From: Cupriavidus taiwanensis LMG 19424
GTDB taxonomy: Bacteria > Pseudomonadota > Gammaproteobacteria > Burkholderiales > Burkholderiaceae
Direction: 5' to 3'
Assembly (NCBI RefSeq): GCF_000069785.1
Contig: NC_010528.1
Span: 248,001-312,000, forward strand
DNA length: 64,000 bases
Under the pieces are notes generated by a model, which searched no databases, had not been told where the DNA came from, and saw only the letters and a program-made list of their open reading frames with translations. Of the stretch, positions 8,914-17,613 are shown one piece after another. The position numbers and the translations under genes are program-made. Positions within the stretch are counted from its first letter, which is position 1. Every line of letters starts with the position of its first letter.

Positions 8914-10455
8914 CTAGCCGGCCATGCGCAGCGCGCGCCGGTACTGGATTGCCTCGCCTACGTGCGCGGCGTTCAGCACGTCGGCCCCGGCGAGGTCGGC
9001 AATTGTGCGCGCCACCTTCAGCACACGGAAGTACGAGCGCGCCGACCACGCCAGCCGCGTCATCGCCCCGCGCAGCAAGGCCTGCGCCTGCGCGTCCATG
9101 GCGCAGTGCTGCTCGATCTCGCGCCCGCCCAGTTCATTGTTGGGCTTGCCCTGGCGGGCCAGTTGCCGTTCGCGCGCGGCCAGCACGCGCGCGCGCACCA
9201 CGGCGCTGGCTTCGCCGGGCGGGCCGTCGAGCATTTCGCCCTGGTCCTGCGCGGGCACCTCGATCTGCAGGTCGATGCGGTCGAGCATGGGGCCGGAGAT
9301 CCGCGACTGGTAGCGCCGCACCTGGTCTGGGGTGCAGCGGCACGGCCGGTCGGGGTGGCCGAGGTAGCCGCACGGGCAGGGGTTCATCGCCGCGACGAAC
9401 TGGAAGCAGGCGGGGAAGTCGGCGTGGCCGTTGGCGCGGGCGATCGTGATGCGGCCCGATTCCAGCGGCTCGCGCAGGACTTCGAGCACGCGGCGGTCGA
9501 ACTCGGGCAACTCGTCCAGGAACAGCACGCCGTGGTGCGCGAGCGAGATCTCGCCGGGGCGCGGGTTGCCGCCGCCCCCGACCATGGCCGGGCCCGACGC
9601 GGTGTGGTGCGGCGCGCGGCACGGGCGCAGGCCCCAGGCCTCGGGGCGGAACCCGCCTGGCGTCAGGCTCATCACGGCGGCGGCTTCCAGCGCCTGCTGC
9701 AGCGACATCGGCGGCAGCAGCCCGGGCAGGCGTTGTGCCAGCATCGACTTGCCGGTGCCCGGCGGGCCCACCAGCAATACGGAATGCTGGCCCGCGGCGG
9801 CGACTTCCATGGCGCGGCGCGCCTGCGCCTGACCGCGCACGTCGCGCATGTCGGCGCCGCGCCCGGCGGCGGGAGGCAGCAGGGGCGGCATGGCGCGTGG
9901 CAGCCGCGCGTCGTCCAGCGGGCCGAGGTGGTCGCAGGCCTGGCGCAGCGTGGTGGCAGCATGTACGGCCAGGTCTTCGATCAGCGCGGCCTCGGCGCCG
10001 TTGCCGGCGGCCACCAGGAAGGCGCGCGGCGCTTCGCCGGAGCTGGCACGGGCGGCATTGTCGCGCGCCAGCCCCATTGCCATGGCCAGCGCGCCGCGCA
10101 CCGGACGCAATTCGCCGGATAGCGACAGCTCGGCGGCAAATTCATGCGTGTCGAGCGCGTCGGCCGGGATCTGGCCGCTGGCGGCCAGGATGCCCAGCGC
10201 AATGGCCAGGTCGAAGCGGCCGGACTCCTTGGGCAGGTCGGCCGGCGCCAGGTTGACGGTGATGCGGCGGTTGGGAAACTCGTAGCCGCTGTTCAGGATG
10301 GCGGCGCGCACGCGCTCGCGACTTTCGCGCACGCCGGTGTCGGCCAGGCCGACGATGGTGAAGGCTGGCAGGCCGTTGGCCAGGTGGGTCTCGACCCGCA
10401 CCGGCGGCGCGGCGATGCCGGTCAGTGCCCGGCTGCGCAGGACGGCAAGGCTCAT
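8914..10455 (-). CDS. comM: YifB/ComM-family Mg-chelatase-like AAA+ ATPase
   Basis: A 513-residue protein. The N-terminal domain (MSLAVLRSRALTGIAAPPVRVE, VGLADTGVRESRERVRAAI) is the ChlI-like domain of the YifB family. Walker A is LLVGPPGTGKSMLAQRLPG, followed by Walker B LFLDELPEFDRRVLEVLREP and a Cys-rich CPCGYLGHPDRPCRC segment. ComM is a hexameric helicase promoting branch migration during integration of transformed DNA. The start at 10455 matches the conserved family N-terminus; GTG 15 bp upstream is also possible. It lies downstream of ubiK but is separated from it by a terminator, so it probably has its own promoter in the short gap. Confidence 0.93.
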   Translation of the reverse strand: MSLAVLRSRALTGIAAPPVRVETHLANGLPAFTIVGLADTGVRESRERVRAAILNSGYEFPNRRITVNLAPADLPKESGRFDLAIALGILAASGQIPADALDTHEFAAELSLSGELRPVRGALAMAMGLARDNAARASSGEAPRAFLVAAGNGAEAALIEDLAVHAATTLRQACDHLGPLDDARLPRAMPPLLPPAAGRGADMRDVRGQAQARRAMEVAAAGQHSVLLVGPPGTGKSMLAQRLPGLLPPMSLQQALEAAAVMSLTPGGFRPEAWGLRPCRAPHHTASGPAMVGGGGNPRPGEISLAHHGVLFLDELPEFDRRVLEVLREPLESGRITIARANGHADFPACFQFVAAMNPCPCGYLGHPDRPCRCTPDQVRRYQSRISGPMLDRIDLQIEVPAQDQGEMLDGPPGEASAVVRARVLAARERQLARQGKPNNELGGREIEQHCAMDAQAQALLRGAMTRLAWSARSYFRVLKVARTIADLAGADVLNAAHVGEAIQYRRALRMAG

Positions 10456-10483
10456 GGCATTGAACCGCACGGAACTGTTAACG

Positions 10484-10510
10484 AAAAAGGCCGCCAGGAC
10501 TGGCGGCCTT
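10484..10510 (-). terminator. Rho-independent terminator between ubiK and comM
   Basis: Perfect 10-bp stem (10487-10496 with 10501-10510) and 4-nt loop, followed on the minus strand by TTT immediately after the stem. It ends the ubiK transcript, 33 bp after that gene's stop. Confidence 0.85.
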
Positions 10511-10543
10511 CAGGCAGGCGGGATGGCGGCGCGAACGGCGTGC

Positions 10544-10822
10544 TCACGCGCCCCCGGTCGAGTCCACCGAGCCGGCGCCGGGCGGGATCCCGGCACGCCG
10601 CTCCAGTTCGGCCACGCGGCTTTCCAGTTCCTCGAGGCGGGCGCGGGTGCGCGCCAGTACCTGCGACTGGACGTCGAATTCCTCGCGCGTGACCAGGTCC
10701 AGCCGGGCAAAGCCCTGGGTCATCATGCTGCGCACGTTTTTTTCGATGTCCCTTGCCGGCGAATTGCGCAGCGCCTCGCTGACCTTGTTCTGCAGGTCGT
10801 TGAAGAGGTCGGTCGGTTTCAT
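10544..10822 (-). CDS. ubiK: UbiK/BMFP-family ubiquinone biosynthesis accessory factor
   Basis: A 92-residue protein starting MKPTDLFNDLQNKVSEAL, with AAAGGAG upstream of the ATG at 10822. The central part has RNMMTQG-like RSMMTQGFARLDLVTREEFDVQ and a C-terminal coiled coil (LARTRARLEELESRVAELERRAG), which define the YqiC/BMFP family. E. coli UbiK is an accessory factor needed for efficient aerobic ubiquinone synthesis; BMFP proteins also bind membranes and form trimers. The C-terminal tail PPGAGSVDSTGGA is low complexity. It is divergent from the torF-glnK-amtB unit, so the 388-bp gap carries both control regions. Confidence 0.87.
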   Translation of the reverse strand: MKPTDLFNDLQNKVSEALRNSPARDIEKNVRSMMTQGFARLDLVTREEFDVQSQVLARTRARLEELESRVAELERRAGIPPGAGSVDSTGGA

Positions 10823-11113
10823 GGTTTCTCCTTTGCGCACCTGAGTGGTGCCGATCCGGGTAGGCATCTGGCGCATGGCGCGCTTTCGCACAGGAATTGG
10901 GCGCCCTGAATGCGGGCGATTCCCGTGCGCGCGGGCCGCAGGCCGCCACCGTCAGATCTTAATTATCGCCCCAGCGGCACGCCGGCGAAAGCACCGGCAC
11001 CGCGCCGTTCACACCTTTTAACCCGATCTGGCGTGGCTGCGGAGCCGATTCAAGGCTGACACCGATCCGGTCCGACGCGACTCGCAGCGTATGGCCCGCC
11101 GCTTTTCGCGGGG

Positions 11114-11129
11114 TGGCACGGCAGTTGCA
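11114..11129 (+). promoter_or_regulatory. Sigma-54 (RpoN) promoter for torF-glnK-amtB
   Basis: TGGCACG-GCAG-TTGCA matches the RpoN consensus TGGCACG-N4-TTGCW at every fixed position. The transcription start would fall near 11140, leaving a 5' leader of about 70 nt before torF at 11211. Sigma-54 control with NtrC is the known pattern for glnK-amtB. No convincing NtrC dyad was identified upstream. Confidence 0.88.
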
Positions 11130-11210
11130 GTAGTGATGCCGAACTGCCTCATCGCTTCACCGAAATCCAATAAACGAAATCCGAGCCATCAGGAAAAGGA
11201 GAAAAACCCC

Positions 11211-11993
11211 ATGAAGAAGTTGGCCCTTGCAGTCAGCGCGTTGGTCCTGGCCAGTGCCGCGGGCGGCGCCCTGGCGCAAAGCACCGACGCCGCGGCTCCG
11301 GCTGCCGAGCCGGCCTCGCCGCATACGTTCACGGCCAACGTGTCGCTGGTCACGGACTACCGCTATCGCGGCATCAGCCAGACCAACCTGCGACCGGCCA
11401 TTCAGGGCGGTTTCGACTACGCGCACGAAAGCGGCTTCTACCTGGGCAACTGGAACTCCAGCGTCAGCTGGCTGGAAGACGCCAACCCGGCGGTCTCGGC
11501 GCCGGTCGAGATGGACTTCTACGGCGGCTTCAAGAACACCTTCAAGGTGGCCGGCACCGAGTTCGCCTATGACCTGGGCGTGCTCGAGTACTACTACCCG
11601 GGCGGCTACAACAATCCGCGGCCGTACACCACCGAGCTGTACGCGGGCATCGGCTGGGGCCCGGTCATGCTCAAGTACTCGCACTCGGTCACCAACCTGT
11701 TTGGCTGGGCCGACAGCAAGAACAGCTACTACGTCGACCTGAGCGCCAACGTGCCGCTGAACTTCTGGGACCTGACGCTGAACGCGCACGTCGGCTACCA
11801 GGGCGTAAAGCACAACAGCGATGCCTCGTACACCGACTGGAAGATCGGCCTGACCAAGGACCTGGGCAAGGGCTTTGCGCTGGCGGTCGCCTATGTCGAC
11901 ACCAACGCCAAGGAAGTGGCCTACACCAGCGCCAACCGCGGCCGCTACCTGGGCAAGGCCGCGGCCTGGGCCTCGATCACCAAGACTTTCTAA
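11211..11993 (+). CDS. TorF-family putative outer-membrane porin
   Basis: A 260-residue protein with a clear signal peptide (MKKLALAVSALVLASAAGGALAQ) and beta-barrel character: alternating aromatic strands such as VTDYRYRGISQTNLRPAIQG and AAWASITKTF ending in Phe, the usual outer-membrane C-terminus. It belongs to the TIGR02001 family of porin-like proteins commonly found before glnK in Burkholderiales. AAAAGGAGAAAAACCCC precedes the ATG at 11211; the open frame upstream is not used. Its place behind the sigma-54 promoter and before glnK-amtB suggests a role in letting ammonium or another small nitrogen source cross the outer membrane (inference). Confidence 0.85.
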   Translation: MKKLALAVSALVLASAAGGALAQSTDAAAPAAEPASPHTFTANVSLVTDYRYRGISQTNLRPAIQGGFDYAHESGFYLGNWNSSVSWLEDANPAVSAPVEMDFYGGFKNTFKVAGTEFAYDLGVLEYYYPGGYNNPRPYTTELYAGIGWGPVMLKYSHSVTNLFGWADSKNSYYVDLSANVPLNFWDLTLNAHVGYQGVKHNSDASYTDWKIGLTKDLGKGFALAVAYVDTNAKEVAYTSANRGRYLGKAAAWASITKTF

Positions 11994-12018
11994 CTCTGAC
12001 GCAGCCCGGGCGGGCTGA

Positions 12019-12384
<366 letters not shown>

Positions 12385-12416
12385 CCCAAGACAGCATAGA
12401 GACAAAGGTGAATTCC

Positions 12417-13964
12417 ATGAAAACCTGGATCAAGCGATTCCTGGCGGCGGGCGCAATGGCGCTGGCCGTCGGCACCGCCGGCGTCGGCGTATCGACCCCG
12501 GCCGCCGCGCAGGACAAGCCGGCAGCCGAGGCCTCGGCCGCCGCCACTTCCGCGCCGGCCGCCGCGCCGGCTGCGGCAGCTACCGCTGCCGCCCCCGCAG
12601 CAGCGGCTGCCGCGGCCGCGCCGGCTGAAGCCGCCGCCGCGCCGGCTGCGCCCGTGCCCAACAAGGGCGACACCGCCTGGCTGCTGGTCTCGACCGCGTT
12701 CGTGATCCTGATGACCCTGCCCGGCCTGGCGCTGTTCTATGGCGGCCTGGTGCGTTCCAAGAACATGTTGTCGGTACTGATGCAGTGCCTGGTGATCTTC
12801 TCGCTGGTGGCGCTGCTGTGGGCGATCTACGGCTACAGCTTTGCCTTCACCGAGGGCAATGCCTTCTTCGGCGGCACCGACCGGCTGTTCATGAAGGGGC
12901 TGACGGTCGACGCCGTGGCCGCCACCTTCAGCAAGGGCGTGGTGCTGCCGGAGCTGGGCTACTTTGCCTTCCAGTGCGCCTTCGCCTGCATCACCTGCGG
13001 CCTGATCATCGGCGCCTTCGCCGAGCGCGCCCGCTTCTCCGCGGTGCTGGTGTTCGTGGTGCTGTGGTTCACCTTCGCCTACCTGCCGATCGCCCACATG
13101 GTCTGGTTCTGGCCGGGCCCTGACGCCTACACCGACGCCGCCGCCGGCACCGCCGCGACCGCCAAGGCTGGCTGGCTGTTCCAGAAGGGCGCGCTGGACT
13201 TTGCCGGCGGCACCGTGGTGCACATCAATGCCGCCGTGGCGGGCCTGGTCGGTGCCTTCATGTTCGGCAAGCGCATCGGTTTCGGCCGCGAGGCGATCCG
13301 TCCGCACAGCCTGACTTTCACCATGGTGGGCGCCTCGCTGCTGTGGTTTGGCTGGTTCGGCTTCAACGCCGGTTCGGCGCTGGAAGCCAACGGTTCGGCC
13401 GCGCTGGCCTTCGTCAACACGCTGCTGGCGACCTGCGCCGCGGTGCTGTCGTGGACCTTCGGCGAGTGGATCGGCAAGGGCAAGCCGTCGATGCTGGGCG
13501 GTGCCTCGGGCGCGGTCGCCGGCCTGGTGGCAATCACTCCGGCCGCGGGCTTCGTCGGCCCGATGGGCTCGATCGTGATGGGCCTGGTGGCTGGCCTGCT
13601 GTGCCTGTGGGGCGTGACCGGGCTGAAGCGCATGCTGGGCATGGACGACTCGCTGGATGTGTTCGGCGTGCACGGCGTGGGCGGCATCGTCGGCGCGCTG
13701 CTGACCGGCGTGTTCGCCGCGCCCAGCCTGGGCGGCACCGGCATCTACGACTACGTCGCCAACAAGGTCGCCGAGGACTACTCGATCGCCGGCCAGCTGT
13801 GGATTCAGTTCGAAGGCGTGCTGACCACGGTGGTGTGGTCCGGCGTGGTGGCCTTCGTCGCCTACAAGCTGGTGGACATGCTGATCGGGCTGCGCGTGCC
13901 CGAAGACGAAGAGCGCGAAGGCCTCGATATCACCTCGCATGGCGAAACGGCCTACGAAGGCTGA
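12417..13964 (+). CDS. amtB: Ammonium channel AmtB
   Basis: A 515-residue membrane protein with about 11 hydrophobic segments after a cleavable leader. The channel histidines are seen in FAGGTVVHINAAVAGLVGA and DVFGVHGVGGIVGALLTG, and FYGGLVRSKNML and NTLLATCAAVLSW are family signatures. It conducts NH3/NH4+ and is blocked by GlnK. Unusually, the signal peptide (residues 1-32) is followed by about 45 residues made almost only of Ala and Pro before the first core helix (GDTAWLLVSTAFV), so a flexible periplasmic N-tail is expected. ATG at 12417 with AAAGGTG upstream. A terminator follows at 14018. Confidence 0.95.
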   Translation: MKTWIKRFLAAGAMALAVGTAGVGVSTPAAAQDKPAAEASAAATSAPAAAPAAAATAAAPAAAAAAAAPAEAAAAPAAPVPNKGDTAWLLVSTAFVILMTLPGLALFYGGLVRSKNMLSVLMQCLVIFSLVALLWAIYGYSFAFTEGNAFFGGTDRLFMKGLTVDAVAATFSKGVVLPELGYFAFQCAFACITCGLIIGAFAERARFSAVLVFVVLWFTFAYLPIAHMVWFWPGPDAYTDAAAGTAATAKAGWLFQKGALDFAGGTVVHINAAVAGLVGAFMFGKRIGFGREAIRPHSLTFTMVGASLLWFGWFGFNAGSALEANGSAALAFVNTLLATCAAVLSWTFGEWIGKGKPSMLGGASGAVAGLVAITPAAGFVGPMGSIVMGLVAGLLCLWGVTGLKRMLGMDDSLDVFGVHGVGGIVGALLTGVFAAPSLGGTGIYDYVANKVAEDYSIAGQLWIQFEGVLTTVVWSGVVAFVAYKLVDMLIGLRVPEDEEREGLDITSHGETAYEG

Positions 13965-14017
13965 CCGCAAAGGTGTTGTGCTGGAGGGCTGATTGGGAAT
14001 CTGCTCTCAGGAGTTTT

Positions 14018-14042
14018 GCCCGGCCGCGTGCCGGGCTTTTTT
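14018..14042 (+). terminator. Rho-independent terminator after amtB
   Basis: GCCCGG (14018-14023) pairs with CCGGGC (14031-14036), followed by TTTTTT. It closes the torF-glnK-amtB unit. Confidence 0.85.
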
Positions 14043-14241
14043 CCTTGTCGCGTTGACCGGGGTTGCAGACATTAAGCCTGCGGCGATCACGGGGCGGTGA
14101 CGCGGACAAGCCCATCGCGACGCCTGCCCGGAACGCCAGCGAAACCCGCGAAGCCAATGCCGGCGCGGGCCAGCCGGCAATCCCCCGCGCCGGAAACGGG
14201 CTTTTCGCAAAGTGCTTAACTCCGATCTTAAAAAGCTTCAA

Positions 14242-14270
14242 TTGTCTTTAATGTGCGGCGCACATACATT
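14242..14270 (+). promoter_or_regulatory. Candidate sigma-70 promoter of an orphan small transcript
   Basis: TTGTCT (14242-14247), 17-bp spacer, TACATT (14265-14270). The predicted start is near 14277. The only downstream signal before the next gene is a strong terminator at 14328-14357, so it would make a short RNA. Confidence 0.5.
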
Positions 14271-14276
14271 GCCATT

Positions 14277-14357
14277 GAGGCAGTTTCCTCCACCTGCAGA
14301 ACGCTCCCCGTATCTGTCAGGCCATTTAAAAGCGCGGCATCGCCGCGCTTTTTTTTT
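14277..14357 (+). ncRNA. Candidate small RNA of about 80 nt between amtB and gshA
   Basis: The interval is bounded by a promoter-like pair (14242-14270) and a textbook terminator (14328-14357), with no open frame of note. The 5' part can fold with GCAG (14280-14283) against CTGC (14294-14297). This exposes the loop TTTCCTCCAC, which contains CCTCC, the complement of a Shine-Dalgarno sequence, a common seed in trans-acting sRNAs. It could instead be the attenuated leader of a longer gshA transcript. No known family is recognised. Confidence 0.45.
14328..14357 (+). terminator. Strong Rho-independent terminator without a preceding protein gene
   Basis: A perfect 11-bp stem (14328-14338 with 14342-14352, loop ATC) runs directly into a run of nine T. 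The nearest upstream plus-strand gene, amtB, already has its own terminator 300 bp earlier, so this one most likely ends an independent short transcript or an attenuated gshA leader. Confidence 0.8.
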
Positions 14358-14522
14358 GCCCGGACACCGGCGCCCGCGCGGCCTCTTTATTTCACGCCGC
14401 CCATCCCCATATCGTTATCCCTTATGCCAGGCGCTGCATATCCTTATAAAGGGCCTGCCAGCGCCTGGTTGGCCGTTCCTCTACAATCGGGGCGAACGAT
14501 TAAGACGATCTATAGGATGGAT

Positions 14523-15818
14523 ATGGTCCCGCATCTCATCACCGCGCTGAACGGTCCGCTGCTCGAACTGGAAAAGAAGATCCTGGACGCGACGCCGTCC
14601 ATCGAGCGCTGGTTCAGGCTGGAATGGCAGGAGCATACGCCTCCGTTCTATTGCTCGGTGGACCTGCGCAACGCCGGCTTCAAGCTGGCGCCGGTCGATA
14701 CCAACCTGTTCCCGGGCGGCTTCAACAACCTTGCCCCCGAGATGCTGCCGCTGGCGGTGCAGGCGGCGATGGCCGCGATCGAGAAGATCTGCCCGGACGC
14801 CAAGAACCTGCTGCTGATCCCGGAGCGCCACACCCGCAACATGTTCTACCTGCAGAACGTGGCAAGGCTGTCGCTGATCATGCGCCAGGCCGGGCTGAAC
14901 GTGCGCCTGGGCTCGCTTTCCGAGGAAATCACCGAACCGACCCCGATCGAGCTGCCCGACGGCCAGACCCTGGTGGTCGAGCCGCTGGCGCGCCTGGGCA
15001 CCAGGGGCCGTCGGCTGGGGCTGAAGGACTTCGACCCCTGTTCGATCCTGCTCAACAACGACCTGTCGGCCGGCATTCCGCCGATCCTGGAAAACATCAA
15101 CGAGCAATACCTGCTGCCGCCGCTGCACGCCGGCTGGTCCACGCGCCGCAAGAGCAGCCACTTTGCCGCGTATGACGAAGTGGCGAAGAAGTTCGCCAAG
15201 CTGATCGACATCGACCCGTGGATGGTCAACCCGTACTTCGCCCGGACCACCGGCGTGAATTTCCACGAGCGCGTGGGCGAAGAAGAACTGGCCGACGCGG
15301 TCGAAGGCGTGCTCAAGAAGATCGCCAAGAAATACCGCGAGTACGGCATCAAGGAAACGCCGTACGTGGTGGTCAAGGCCGATGCCGGCACCTACGGCAT
15401 GGGCATCATGACCGTGCGCGACCCGTCCGAGATCAAGGGCCTGAACCGGAAAGAGCGCAACAAGATGAGCGTGGTCAAGGAGGGCCTGGAGGTCAGCGAC
15501 GTCATCATCCAGGAGGGCGTGCATACCTTCGAGAAGGTCAACGAGGCGGTGGCCGAGCCGGTGGTGTACATGATCGACCGCTACGTGGTGGGCGGCTTCT
15601 ACCGCGTGCACACCGGCCGCGGCAACGACGAGAACCTGAACGCGCCCGGCATGCATTTCGTGCCGCTGGCGTTCGCGCCCAACGGCATCCCGGACAGCCA
15701 CGCCAAGCCTGGCGCGGCGGTGCCGAACCGCTTCTACATGTATGGCGTGGTGGCGCGGCTGGCCCTGCTGGCGGCGTCGCTGGAGCTCGAGAAGACCGAC
15801 CCCAACCCGATCATCTGA
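14523..15818 (+). CDS. gshA: Glutamate-cysteine ligase (proteobacterial GshA, ferrooxidans type)
   Basis: A 431-residue protein of the GshA family typical of Burkholderiales and Acidithiobacillus (TIGR02049 type), unrelated in length to E. coli GshA. Conserved segments include VDLRNAGFKLAPVDTNLFPGG, KNLLLIPERHTRN and VKADAGTYGMGIMTV (nucleotide-binding). It joins glutamate and cysteine with ATP, the first step of glutathione synthesis. ATG at 14523 is preferred because AGGA lies five bases before it; another ATG is six bases earlier. gshB follows after 8 bp, so the whole pathway is one unit. Confidence 0.92.
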   Translation: MVPHLITALNGPLLELEKKILDATPSIERWFRLEWQEHTPPFYCSVDLRNAGFKLAPVDTNLFPGGFNNLAPEMLPLAVQAAMAAIEKICPDAKNLLLIPERHTRNMFYLQNVARLSLIMRQAGLNVRLGSLSEEITEPTPIELPDGQTLVVEPLARLGTRGRRLGLKDFDPCSILLNNDLSAGIPPILENINEQYLLPPLHAGWSTRRKSSHFAAYDEVAKKFAKLIDIDPWMVNPYFARTTGVNFHERVGEEELADAVEGVLKKIAKKYREYGIKETPYVVVKADAGTYGMGIMTVRDPSEIKGLNRKERNKMSVVKEGLEVSDVIIQEGVHTFEKVNEAVAEPVVYMIDRYVVGGFYRVHTGRGNDENLNAPGMHFVPLAFAPNGIPDSHAKPGAAVPNRFYMYGVVARLALLAASLELEKTDPNPII

Positions 15819-15826
15819 ACGCCACC

Positions 15827-16792
15827 ATGCGCATCCTCTTCATCACCGATCCGCTGGAGACCTTCAAGACCTACAAGGACTCCACCTTCGCCATGATGGC
15901 CGAGGCCGCCGCGCGCGGCCATGAGCTGTACTGGTGCCTGCAGCCGCAGCTGGCGCTGTCCGGCCGCACGGTCGAGACCGTGGCCACGCGGCTGCACCTG
16001 ACCGGCGACGATGGCGGCGAACACGGCGCCTGGTACCGCGAAGGCAATAGCGCGCTCGAGCCGCTGTCGGCCTTCGACGCGGTGCTGATGCGCAAGGACC
16101 CGCCCTTCGACATGGAATACGTGACCAGCACGTGGCTGCTGGAGCTGGCCGAAGCACAGGGCGCGCGGGTATTCAACAAGCCGCAGGCAATCCGCGACCA
16201 TTCCGAGAAGCTGGCGATTGCCCAGTACCCGGAATTCATCACGCCGACGCTGGTCACGCGCGACCTGGCGCGGATCCGCGATTTCCACGCCGAGCATCGC
16301 GACATTATCGTCAAGCCGCTGGACGGCATGGGCGGCATGGGCGTGTTCCGGGTCGGCGCGGACGGCATGAACCTCGCCGCGATCGTCGAGACGCTGGGCC
16401 AGGACGGCGCCCGCTCGCTGATGGTGCAGCGCTATATCCCGGCGATCAAGGACGGCGACAAGCGGGTGCTGCTGATTGGCGGCGTGCCCGTGCCGTATTC
16501 GCTCGCGCGCGTGCCGATGGCCGGCGAAGTGCGCGGCAACCTTGCCGCGGGCGGTACCGGCCGTGCGCAGGAGCTGAGCCGGCGCGATCGCGAGATTGCC
16601 GAGGCGCTGGCGCCGGGGCTGTGGGAGCAGGGCCTGCTGCTGGTCGGCCTGGACGTCATCGGCGACTACCTGACCGAGGTCAATGTGACGAGCCCTACCT
16701 GTTTCCAGGAGATCACCCAGCAGACCGGCTTCCATGTGGCGGCGATGTTCATCGACGCGCTCGAGCACGCGGTCGGCGCTGCCGGCAGCTAG
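15827..16792 (+). CDS. gshB: Glutathione synthetase
   Basis: A 321-residue ATP-grasp enzyme that adds glycine to gamma-glutamylcysteine. The N-terminal FITDPLETFKTYKDSTFAMM, the MRKDPPFDMEYV loop, NKPQAIRDHSEKL, VKPLDGMGGMGVFRV (ATP-grasp glycine loop) and DVIGDYLTEVNVTSPTC near the C-terminus are all diagnostic. The length is normal for the family. It begins 8 bp after gshA and is followed 78 bp later by the PTS EIIA gene, with a TACAAT box and its own start region in the gap (16839-16844), so the PTS genes may be separately transcribed. Confidence 0.96.
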   Translation: MRILFITDPLETFKTYKDSTFAMMAEAAARGHELYWCLQPQLALSGRTVETVATRLHLTGDDGGEHGAWYREGNSALEPLSAFDAVLMRKDPPFDMEYVTSTWLLELAEAQGARVFNKPQAIRDHSEKLAIAQYPEFITPTLVTRDLARIRDFHAEHRDIIVKPLDGMGGMGVFRVGADGMNLAAIVETLGQDGARSLMVQRYIPAIKDGDKRVLLIGGVPVPYSLARVPMAGEVRGNLAAGGTGRAQELSRRDREIAEALAPGLWEQGLLLVGLDVIGDYLTEVNVTSPTCFQEITQQTGFHVAAMFIDALEHAVGAAGS

Positions 16793-16870
16793 GCGCCACC
16801 GGCCCGGGCGGGCAGCGGGAGCGCCGGGGGGCGCCTGCTACAATCGGGGCAATCCAACGGATTCACCATC

Positions 16871-17326
16871 ATGGCAGGCATCCTGATCATCGCGCACACC
16901 CCGCTGGCGTCAGCCCTGCGCGATTGCGCCGCCCACGTCTACTGTGGCCAGCCGCAGCGGCTGGAAGCCATCGACGTCCTTCCCGATGCCGATCCCGCCG
17001 CCGTGCTGGCCGAGGCCCGGCGTCGGCTGGAAGCCATCTGCGAAGACAACGGCGCGCTGGTCCTGACCGACATCTTCGGCGCCACTCCCGCCAATATCGC
17101 CGCGCGCCTGGCAGAGCCGGGCCGCGTGCGCGTGCTGGCCGGCGTCAACCTTCCCATGCTGGTCCGTGCCATCTGCTACCGGGCCGAAAAGCTGGACCAG
17201 CTTGCCACCAAGGCGCTGGCCGGCGGCTCGCAGGGCGTGCTGCAGGTCGGCACCACCACCGTCCAGAATCAAACCGCCAATCATCCCGACAAATATGCTG
17301 CAGAGGGACACCACCATCATCAATAA
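16871..17326 (+). CDS. PTS mannose-family EIIA component
   Basis: A 151-residue EIIA-Man fold protein. The active His is His9 in MAGILIIAHTPLASALRD, the usual position. ALVLTDIFGATPANIAARL is the conserved loop around the active site. It accepts phosphate from HPr. There is no EIIB, EIIC or EIID in the window, so this belongs to the truncated, probably regulatory PTS of Burkholderiales. The C-terminus ends in EGHHHHQ, a His-rich tail. Its 3' end overlaps the HPr gene by 32 bp, implying translational coupling. Confidence 0.9.
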   Translation: MAGILIIAHTPLASALRDCAAHVYCGQPQRLEAIDVLPDADPAAVLAEARRRLEAICEDNGALVLTDIFGATPANIAARLAEPGRVRVLAGVNLPMLVRAICYRAEKLDQLATKALAGGSQGVLQVGTTTVQNQTANHPDKYAAEGHHHHQ

Positions 17327-17564
17327 ACTCGGACTGCACGCACGCGCGTCCGCCAAGCTGACCCAGCTCGCCGGCAGCTTCGTCAGCCAGGTCAAGATGT
17401 CCCGCAACGGACGCCAGGTCGATGCCAAGAGCATCATGGGCGTGATGATGCTGGCCGCGGGGATCGGTTCCACGGTCACGATCGAAACCGAGGGGCCGGA
17501 CGAGCAAGAGGCGATGGACGCCTTGCTGGCACTGATCGCCAACCGCTTTGGTGAAGGGGAGTGA
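17295..17564 (+). CDS. ptsH: Phosphocarrier protein HPr
   Basis: An 89-residue HPr with His15 (NKLGLHARAS), the residue phosphorylated by EI, and Ser46 (DAKSIMGVMML), the regulatory serine targeted by HPr kinase in species that have it. ATG at 17295 gives the family length and places both residues at canonical positions. It overlaps the EIIA gene by 32 bp and lies 49 bp before ptsI. In this incomplete system HPr is expected to pass phosphate to EIIA proteins with signalling roles instead of driving sugar uptake (inference from the lack of permease genes). Confidence 0.95.
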   Translation: MLQRDTTIINKLGLHARASAKLTQLAGSFVSQVKMSRNGRQVDAKSIMGVMMLAAGIGSTVTIETEGPDEQEAMDALLALIANRFGEGE

Positions 17565-17613
17565 GGCCGGCGGCCTTGACCCGAATTGATCAACGTTCCT
17601 GACGGAGCGGTAC

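Noticed and set aside
12500..12660. Repeat-like GC-rich tract (GCC/GCG) in the amtB 5' region, possible simple-sequence repeat
   Set aside because: It is protein-level Ala/Pro bias with irregular codons, not a regular DNA repeat unit; the same holds for the Pro-Ala tract of ftsY at 60120-60310.
14469..14487. TTGGCC and TACAAT before gshA as a promoter
   Set aside because: The -10 is good, but the -35-like box is only 7 bp away, so the pair is not a valid promoter; no other -35 fits.
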